From positions 1 through 37,587 of the forward strand of contig JAJBVP010000279.1 of assembly GCA_020859755.1 (NCBI GenBank): a stretch of 37,587 nt of DNA, read 5' to 3'. Shown piece after piece: positions 34,001 to 37,587 of the stretch; positions within the stretch are counted from its first letter, which is position 1; every line of letters begins with the position of its first letter. The DNA comes from Bacteroidales bacterium (lineage in GTDB: Bacteria; Bacteroidota; Bacteroidia; Bacteroidales; Muribaculaceae). The position numbers were made by a program, and so were the translations under genes. The notes beneath the pieces were generated by a model. The model was given only the letters and a program-made list of their open reading frames with translations, made no database searches and had not been told where the DNA came from.

Positions 34001-34221
34001 TTGTTGGATGCAAACTCTTCCTTCTGTTGCGGAGAAGGATTGCCGCTTTCTGTAGCCGCCAATCCGGGCGATGCGCCGGAAGCGTCTGCCACTATGCTGG
34101 TGCCGCTGTCCTCCTGCCGGGGCATGGCGTCTGCAGTCGAACCGGGATACAGGAATATCCCCGCCAGACCTGCCGCCGACAATATGACGGAAGCAACGGC
34201 TATGATATATGACCGTTTCAT
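25033..34221 (-). CDS. Giant SpvB / FG-GAP / Rhs-repeat protein with variable C-terminal tip
   Basis: 3062 residues. Residues 1-32 are a signal peptide or anchor, followed by a Pro/Ser/Glu-rich stretch. Residues about 265-580 match the SpvB/TcaC-type domain (RGSANMQYAFEMPPARNG, GNGWLGQGWDLS). FG-GAP/VCBS calcium-type motifs (DxNGDGxxD) occur near 660, 750, 1342, 1440, 1520 and 1612. YD/Rhs repeats run from about 1850 to 2750, and the core ends with RYYEPRLSLWMSTDP and NPIRFKDPDGE (ending at 2877). The last 185 residues differ in composition: Gly/Ala-rich helices, then a Lys/Arg/Ala-rich end with no catalytic motif I recognise. Rhs shells enclose and release a toxic tip. Export is probably by Sec, with its T9SS-sorted operon neighbour. 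The tip may be a toxin or a truncated remnant. Confidence 0.88.
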   Translation of the reverse strand: MKRSYIIAVASVILSAAGLAGIFLYPGSTADAMPRQEDSGTSIVADASGASPGLAATESGNPSPQQKEEFASNNTKAEEAVPDNKPEQAKPKGSKVSADGSVRKYFTTAQSDSISVAGGTLAVAKGRLLRPVSLSICAVDSAALPELDFAMCNVTGESDGYRFLPHGTHFTEEGATVRLKYDRTRIPSGYTEDDIRTFYYDTEKGHWVALDRVRVNKELAYVESRTTHFTDMINGVIQAPESPETDGFAPTMMNDIKAADPTAKLNIIAPPTANNRGSANMQYAFEMPPARNGMAPSLAISYNSDGGNGWLGQGWDLSVPSITLDTRWGVPRYDLANETETYSLSGSMLSTMDDNGAMSVAHRGDKIARKADRQFYTRQGGDFSRIIRKGDSPANYYWEVTDKQGVVYTYGGEGAVLKGTITDLSGNTREVISEWKLKKVVETHGDWIEYEYTAADEPVRGGLVAKAVYLSKVSAGNAESTEPHTVVTLTGNKTKRQKANNARYGYLTSSNRLLEKVSVSFMGEELRSYTFSYVDGAFHKDLLEGVRQFDDQGQEFAFQKFDYYDDVQAASGYVPFKDGEETWNTHNDGLDAGFINPLQGIDMFSDKPTALGGTTSSSIGGSFYAGVGIYDGSSSTSSTIGGSFSYSNDNSKGLSTFVDLNGDGLPDKVYKDGGSVYYRPQIRNSNNTVEYGEPIKVIGISGFSSSSSNTYSGGADVKAGWGPAVATIGTDASKTTTKTTVYFSDINGDGLIDLVSNGKVYFNHIEFDAQGNAVPTFTLSSADTPSPIIYDPTKIDVSVGAVDPEEQAEIIRLSPMEDAVRVWVAPRNGIVSISGTVSLIAPSGDYDTDAYGKADGVRVAIQKGDSELWSQSISKGDATAHNATAQAVPINKGDRIYFRVQSGTEEMSNGAFDEVAWHPVITYSGTEEFMPNGYSTTVYKPEEGALYFAPTSLSIDGGNETVEITGTFNKPQTTDDITLSIIGFNDKKDGNGNDNPAYVEKTVFVKTFAWDEIHDGELPVTLDNSDGLTNFRFMVSAQSNVRWDAVKWSPILSFTDSLGTRQNRQVSPDYTIYANHLKDAPSFVSSTADTVIYVKPVVTFSNMLYNGELTLTVKTVDRLLGKKKFAVTAGAVANDSIAILKSDIGTDKIWFELFSADSYVGNSISDVSVQVSSPTALTYQSAGANLYAVNNQAGFGQLYRGWGGFVYNASENRYSQPINESLLVLPQDENEQPDPLTMAFTPLSTDLNKFDRWSGQREEIYVTATHMGAARLTEQDVVLTNPFENIGNVAGLTGEHLQGTGAAAISQEMVSHNNVVQGGAIFTYNDANGDSKTKSMMIDLNGDGYPDIVAGGKIQYTNTLGGISGEVLEGMGTISSGSKAQGFALGSDPILSAVATIKQIANGKNTSANQESSNKAKGSISASLSIPPSNEDWNIENFIDVNGDGLADKIISGNKVRLNLGYSFTEPIDWDIDRIQGGKSQSYTANVGGGYNQGSSSFAGGYNIVTSANEEQYNLTDVNSDGLPDKVWKSGNGIMVALNTGVGFDTPFVWQGANALSKSASTSEGGNVAFTVSIPIPLPFGPPLKISTNPGVSLSHSINRTNYSLQDVDGDGYLDIVTSDSENELTVRRSAIGRTNMLKSVTNSIGGRFELDYAHSTPTYGHPGGKWVMSALTVDDGIHDDGPLMKTAFEYSDGFRDRHERDFLGFGKVITKSLDTENGDGIYRQSVQEFAVDNYYKSGNLVASYVSDAAGNKFTETVNEYDAYSITANADSYSFTKQDVIYSDRASAFVPLRYTANKQYEGTSQGMVISEAWNEYYLNGYHGELKSYRYSDKGSLGSSGSGSYDYATNIQYTSNADRHIFGLPTNVTVVGGDGSMYHNVSATYDTKYPNHLTQVSQQLGSGTAVTDYKYDRYGNIIQKTLPANGTGQRMWYKYRYEPEMNMYVERIDDAWGYRSEAGNFDYRYGMALERRDLNNFYYETELDNIGRVTKVRGPNELATGVPYIIAFEYRQKAGFSETGITAPAYAVTKHYDIQHPNDDLETVTFVDGFGRPVQVKKDGVVTTAAKGSGASDQNVMIVSGRNVYDAFGRVAKAYYPTTEGMGSKTSFSTAFDNVTPTVTVYDVLDRALSVTLPDGSITKTSYSLAGNNLVADVEDALQNHQITHTNGSGKTVKTIQPSGPDGEITTTFEYDGIQRLVRVTDTEGNVTTSVYDMGDRRTEVNHPASGKTSFTYDPLGNVLTKQTANMAEEGKMIAYTYDYHRLTGISYPDHPENNVKYYYGGRNASHNRIGRLMMREDGTGAIEYFYGKMGEVTKTRRTLIVPNQAIATYVTQWTYDSHYRLLEMIYPDEEKVTYSYNLGGQLEKVRGEKSYGYDYITKLGYDKFEQRSYLKYCNGAETFYTYDNRRRLSNLAVNSGNTAIMDNDYTFDAVSNVLSVANNASLPASGNAGGKMSHAYTYDGLYRLASATGTYTGADSKSASYTLAMGYDNMHRITSKSQHLTQDNVQFSGTLNVGYDLSYTYSTEEGKKFQLSSVKDVNYRTEKTPGDNNIENNHVYLYDKNGNLIYVNTGRMMNDGHNETGTGERKLIWDEENRLLAVDDNGFVSNYWYDADGERTVKTSGESDQVYVNGVFSGGSTNTAKFSLYVSPYLVANQGGRYTKHIYAGSQRIVSKIGDFASYGSDPRRIEYAGANTDGLSVDYKAKYAAQQQVIKDNYKTFEVPYNGEDNDNYADGEGFCCNDGSMEAAIIRTKAQARAVAKSFKDPDNYENLQFFYHPDHLGSSSFITNLEGEVVQHIEYVPFGEVFIEERNNVWNTPYLFNAKEFDEETGMYYYGARYYEPRLSLWMSTDPREEDDVNISTYAYCGDNPIRFKDPDGEIFGVDNVIGAIVSGGVEIGTQMISNAIQGERITNISWKKVGIAAGEGFITSGASTGVRIAVKIGAAVAQSTVDNHDKGAAEIVKGTAVNLAAGSIAKGGAKLTNKIGNKTLNRMSNKMVQSKNAITKSVKKLPVSTKTARNAAAKIQSAQKSAAKAVRNTPGTITEIGTAGVIDAKTNNNGKKRR

Positions 34222-34255
34222 AATGTATTAGTTGTATTTGATAATGTGGTTTTTG

Positions 34256-37231
34256 TTATTTTGCCAGAATCTTCCGGGTGTGTTCGCCATCGTCGGTGAT
34301 AGCCTTGACGATATACACGCCTGTAGCCGGAACACGGAAACGCGATGTCTTCACGACATCCCCCTCCATCTGTCCTTCATATACGAGTTTGCCCGTGGTG
34401 TCAAATACCATGAGGGTAGCAGGCCCTGACTTGCCTCGGTCGAGTACGGCATTGAAGATGCCGGTCGTGCCGTCTTCCCCGTGTACCGTGAGCTGGCTGT
34501 TCCTTTCGGACTGACCGGCATCCTGGGTATCATGTTCAGCTTCGCCTATGACAACATCCGGTTTCGGTTCGATGCCATTGGGTGCTGACGGGTCACATTC
34601 GTTGCCGATATGTACCGTATATGCCACCGTACTGGTCTTCGGGGTCTCTATCTGTACGTTGCCGTTTATCTCAAAGTCCTCCACCGGTTTGCCGTCGATG
34701 GTGAGATCGGTGATATGCGTCTCACCGCGTCCGTACTTGATGCAGACCCTCCAGAGGCGCAGCGTCCACGCGCTCTTCTTGAGGACCTCCACTCCGTTAT
34801 GGTACCAGCGTACATAGATGCCGCTGATTTTCAGTCCGAGGGTGTCGCCCGGCTTGATGTTCACACCCTGCGTCAGGCTCGTGTATCCGTCGATGATGAA
34901 ATACGCCTTGTCGCCGCGCACATCGTAGCCCCACTGCGTGATGTCCTCAACCACGGACGGCTCCGCCCCGATGCGGTACCATGAGCCTGTCTCGGTCACG
35001 GTCCATTCAATCTCACCGCCTGTGAACCGACGGTCGGTGTGCGAATAGGTGGAGTACAGCAGATTGCCCTTGCCGTGGATGTCATTGCCGCCGCCCTGTG
35101 TGACCGTCAGCGTGTAGGTTCCGGTCGCCAGGTTGTCAATCCTGTGCGTGTCGCCCATGAAGCTGCCGCTTGCCACAACATCATCCTTGTTCATGCCTGC
35201 AACGGTATCGACCGTAAGGACATACTTGTATATCGGAGTGCCGATGTTTATCCCTATGTCAAGAGAGCCGTCCTTCTGCGGAACACCGTCAAGGCAGGTC
35301 GTGGGATGCGCCTCCACATCGGCGGATATGCCGTCGAAATAGGCGAAGGTGAACACGTCCGAACCGCTGCCGTCGGCATCCCACAGGATGTTGTGGAACA
35401 TCGTCTTGCCTCTGGTGATGTCAGGTGTGGAGCATTTCACCATCGTGGTCGTGCCCGTGTCGAAATGCCCTTCCCCTGAAGGGTCTATGAGCATGACGGT
35501 ACGCTGACGACTGTAATGGTAGAACTCCTTTTCTGGGGTGAGGTTATGGGCCAGTTCGGCGAAGTAGCCGGTCTCGGCAATACCGTTGGTGCGGACGGAA
35601 GCCAAAACCAGCGGAGTCTCGGATGCTTCCGCGTTGATGACACCGTGCAAAGCGGAAGATTTCGCCTCGTCGGGAATCACGACGGTGTAAGCCTCCTTAC
35701 CCTCGCCGTCGATACGCAGAGAGACCACACCGTCGGAGAGCGTCACGGAAATGTCGCCGCTGCTGGCATCCGTACCCACGGAAGCTGCGGACACCTGCCC
35801 GCCGGTAATAGTCCTGACTGTGCCGTCATTGCCGAAGCGGAAGCCGTATGAACATCCCTCGTCACCGGAACCGCTGAAACCGACATCGAATGTCGGGTGT
35901 GCGGACGGGCAGGAGAACTCGATGAATCCGTTGTTGTCAACCATATTGGGTGTCACAGCCTTGCCTGCCGTTCCCGCCTCCTGACTTATCATGTCGAGGA
36001 AGCCCTTGGAAGTGACCGTCATGCCGTTCCCCGTCCAGCGCACTGTGGCGGTGTCACCCGTGACAGGCATGTTCGTCTTCACGAGCCATGTGCGGTTCAT
36101 GATATGCCACAGCGTGTCGTTGGGAGAGGTGTATGTCTCCAGCGAGCCTCCGTCATCGCCCCAGAACAGGAAACCCTTGTCCGGCATGCTGTTCCCGTAC
36201 TCGCGTCCCATGACCAGCAGGTGCGTCTCTGACGGAAGTCCGTAGGCGTTCGCATTGTGATAGCTGTCGTTTTCCGGGAGGGATGCATACAACGGTCCTT
36301 CCTCGTAGGAGGTCGTCGATACCGGCTGGCGGAAATCCCATGTGCTGTTGCGTGCCACGGATGTCACCCTGTTGTGGTAGGCACCGGCTTCATCCCTGTC
36401 CCAAGCGAGGTTCCCGTCTCCGTCAAGATAGGAGTCGTTGAGCGTGACGCCGTACTTCATGGCGAGATAGCTTTCCGCCCTGCGCCTCTCACCGGGAGTG
36501 AGCAGACGGTTGTAGATGAGCAATTCTGGCGTATAGCCCTCGAAAACGTTGTTGCCGAAGGCGGATGTGTCGAACGGGCCGTTGAAATGCTCGTTGGTAG
36601 CACTGTATGTCCCGCCGATGGTCAGCGTTCCGTTCGGGCCGCCCCATATCGAGGTGTTGGGTGCCGCCGCACGGTAATAGGTCAGTACCTTGGTGGCGTG
36701 CTCCTTGAAAATGTCCAGCGTCATGGAATCCTTGCCCGTATGCCGCAGATCCTCACCATAGGTATCTCCATAGTCAAGCGGCGCAACCGAGCCGGGACGC
36801 ACAATCTTGTCGTTGGTGACAAGGCTGCCGCCGCCGTCGCCGCTTGCGACACCGTAGATAACCGATTCGTCTGTGAAAAAATAAGGGGCAAACACACCGA
36901 TGATGGTGGCTTGCGTGAGGTTTGAGCGGATAAGGTCGCCCCACTTCGGGGAGTCGCCTTTGGAGAAATCAATCGCCGGATTGAAGTTGAGAAACTTGAG
37001 CAGGCTCTTGTCCTGCGTGAAAGTGTAAGTCCCGGCGGTGCGGTTGTACGCATACAGTGATAATGAATCACCCGCAAAGTCGAACCAAAAGTAGCGACCT
37101 TGCAAATTGCTGCTGACCGGTGCGGTCCTGAACCAGACATCCACGCCATCGTCGAATCCACCGGGGGAACGAGCGGGAAGCATGAGTGCTGATAACCCAA
37201 ACAGGCCAGAAAAGAGGAGAGTCTTTTTCAT
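34256..37231 (-). CDS. T9SS-sorted surface protein with LamG-like region
   Basis: 991 residues with a signal peptide (KKTLLFSGLFGLSALMLPARS). Residues 20-270 look like a concanavalin A/LamG-like fold ending in the recurrent FEGYTPELLIYNRLLTPGERRRAESYLAMKYGVTL, found in Bacteroidetes surface proteins. The middle is beta-rich with several 'GD'-type turns. The last 75 residues (GIFNAVLDRGKSGPATLMVFDTTGKLVYEGQM...FRVPATGVYIVKAITDDGEHTRKILAK) are a type IX secretion (Por) sorting domain of type A. It is 34 bases upstream of the Rhs gene on the same strand, so the two form an operon. I infer surface display or release linked to the Rhs protein. No TAnnTTTG promoter is visible just upstream. Confidence 0.82.
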   Translation of the reverse strand: MKKTLLFSGLFGLSALMLPARSPGGFDDGVDVWFRTAPVSSNLQGRYFWFDFAGDSLSLYAYNRTAGTYTFTQDKSLLKFLNFNPAIDFSKGDSPKWGDLIRSNLTQATIIGVFAPYFFTDESVIYGVASGDGGGSLVTNDKIVRPGSVAPLDYGDTYGEDLRHTGKDSMTLDIFKEHATKVLTYYRAAAPNTSIWGGPNGTLTIGGTYSATNEHFNGPFDTSAFGNNVFEGYTPELLIYNRLLTPGERRRAESYLAMKYGVTLNDSYLDGDGNLAWDRDEAGAYHNRVTSVARNSTWDFRQPVSTTSYEEGPLYASLPENDSYHNANAYGLPSETHLLVMGREYGNSMPDKGFLFWGDDGGSLETYTSPNDTLWHIMNRTWLVKTNMPVTGDTATVRWTGNGMTVTSKGFLDMISQEAGTAGKAVTPNMVDNNGFIEFSCPSAHPTFDVGFSGSGDEGCSYGFRFGNDGTVRTITGGQVSAASVGTDASSGDISVTLSDGVVSLRIDGEGKEAYTVVIPDEAKSSALHGVINAEASETPLVLASVRTNGIAETGYFAELAHNLTPEKEFYHYSRQRTVMLIDPSGEGHFDTGTTTMVKCSTPDITRGKTMFHNILWDADGSGSDVFTFAYFDGISADVEAHPTTCLDGVPQKDGSLDIGINIGTPIYKYVLTVDTVAGMNKDDVVASGSFMGDTHRIDNLATGTYTLTVTQGGGNDIHGKGNLLYSTYSHTDRRFTGGEIEWTVTETGSWYRIGAEPSVVEDITQWGYDVRGDKAYFIIDGYTSLTQGVNIKPGDTLGLKISGIYVRWYHNGVEVLKKSAWTLRLWRVCIKYGRGETHITDLTIDGKPVEDFEINGNVQIETPKTSTVAYTVHIGNECDPSAPNGIEPKPDVVIGEAEHDTQDAGQSERNSQLTVHGEDGTTGIFNAVLDRGKSGPATLMVFDTTGKLVYEGQMEGDVVKTSRFRVPATGVYIVKAITDDGEHTRKILAK

Positions 37232-37587
37232 AAGCGCAATGTGTTGAATTGTTGAACATTATATTATTTGGTCGGATGTCGGTTATCAACATGAGGTCAC
37301 GCTTGGGTTGTGGCAGTACGAGACGCCTTGTGCAAGACACCTCGCTAACCCCGTATGTTATATATATAGGAACTGCACCGTATGAGAACGGAATCACATC
37401 AATCTGTGCTGTAAGTTGGCTTTTCTCCTTTGGATGTCCCTTTGGATGGAACTTTGTGAACACTCCGCCTTTCTCTGCAAATGCGGTATGACACTTTGTC
37501 TATGGCAGTCCCCTATGATGATTTACTTTTTCACATTGAGGTGTCCTAAAATTTCTTGACTCGGAGGACGTTAATAAATGTTGATAT
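37232..37587. other. Region without a supportable gene
   Basis: The last 356 bases have short open frames on both strands (for example plus 37249-37491), but their residue make-up is not protein-like and they clash with one another. The promoter of the leftward operon should lie here; I see no full TAnnTTTG element. I see no tRNA or clear repeat. Confidence 0.5.

Noticed and set aside
37249-37491. 80-codon plus-strand open frame near the right edge
   Set aside because: It overlaps an equally long minus-strand frame. Neither has a promoter, a start context or recognisable content.
1-37587. CRISPR array, tRNA or rRNA
   Set aside because: I looked for evenly spaced direct repeats and cloverleaf or ribosomal sequence and saw none. 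The repeated units around the abi gene are only two, with a gene between them.

Overview
This window looks like a stretch of a Bacteroidales (Bacteroidetes) genome. Promoter-like sites fit the Bacteroides form (TTTG or TTG, about 20 bases, then TAnnTTTG) instead of TATAAT. There is a type IX secretion C-terminal sorting domain, a signal-peptide-bearing SpvB/Rhs giant protein, and a set of uncommon accessory genes typical of Bacteroidetes conjugative elements. I cannot name a species from the sequence.

Region 1 (1-4001, plus strand): the tail of an unidentified gene, an OmpA-like outer membrane protein, a terminator, an AbiEi/AbiEii-type toxin-antitoxin pair with its own promoter, and a 52-residue small protein with its own promoter.

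Region 2 (4015-20693, minus strand): one long, tightly packed operon read from a TAnnTTTG promoter at about 20690 down to a hairpin terminator at 4015-4053. In order of transcription: a DUF4099/DUF3945-like protein, a 72-residue protein, a 540-residue conjugative-element protein, a Toprim primase-like protein, a bacterial PH-domain membrane protein, two paralogous secreted proteins, a radical SAM protein, a small membrane protein, a degenerate M23 (LytM) protein with a homopolymer frameshift, a 622-residue membrane protein, an 896-residue polyvalent protein (inactive ArdC-like domain plus a MutS N-terminal-like domain), a glucosaminidase+M23 wall hydrolase, an SSB-like protein and an ArdC-like antirestriction protein. 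DNA priming, ssDNA binding, wall hydrolysis and antirestriction together suggest DNA transfer and establishment in a recipient. No relaxase, VirB4 or coupling ATPase is seen inside the window.

Region 3 (20694-24660): a divergent control region with repeated AGTATGA half-sites, a secreted M23 peptidase read rightward, a complete ISAs1-family insertion sequence with 20-bp inverted ends and a 9-bp target duplication, and an Abi_2/AbiF-type HEPN gene flanked on both sides by near-identical promoters, each followed by a short structured RNA. The two RNAs share a fold, with compensating changes in the outer stem and different loops. This HEPN gene with twin RNAs is the most interesting system in the window.

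Region 4 (24619-37587, minus strand): an operon of a T9SS-sorted 991-residue surface protein, a 3062-residue SpvB/FG-GAP/Rhs protein with an AT-rich variable tip, and a small membrane protein that overlaps the tip and is probably its immunity protein. An orphan coding remnant lies just beyond a strong hairpin terminator. The last 356 bases hold no gene I can support.
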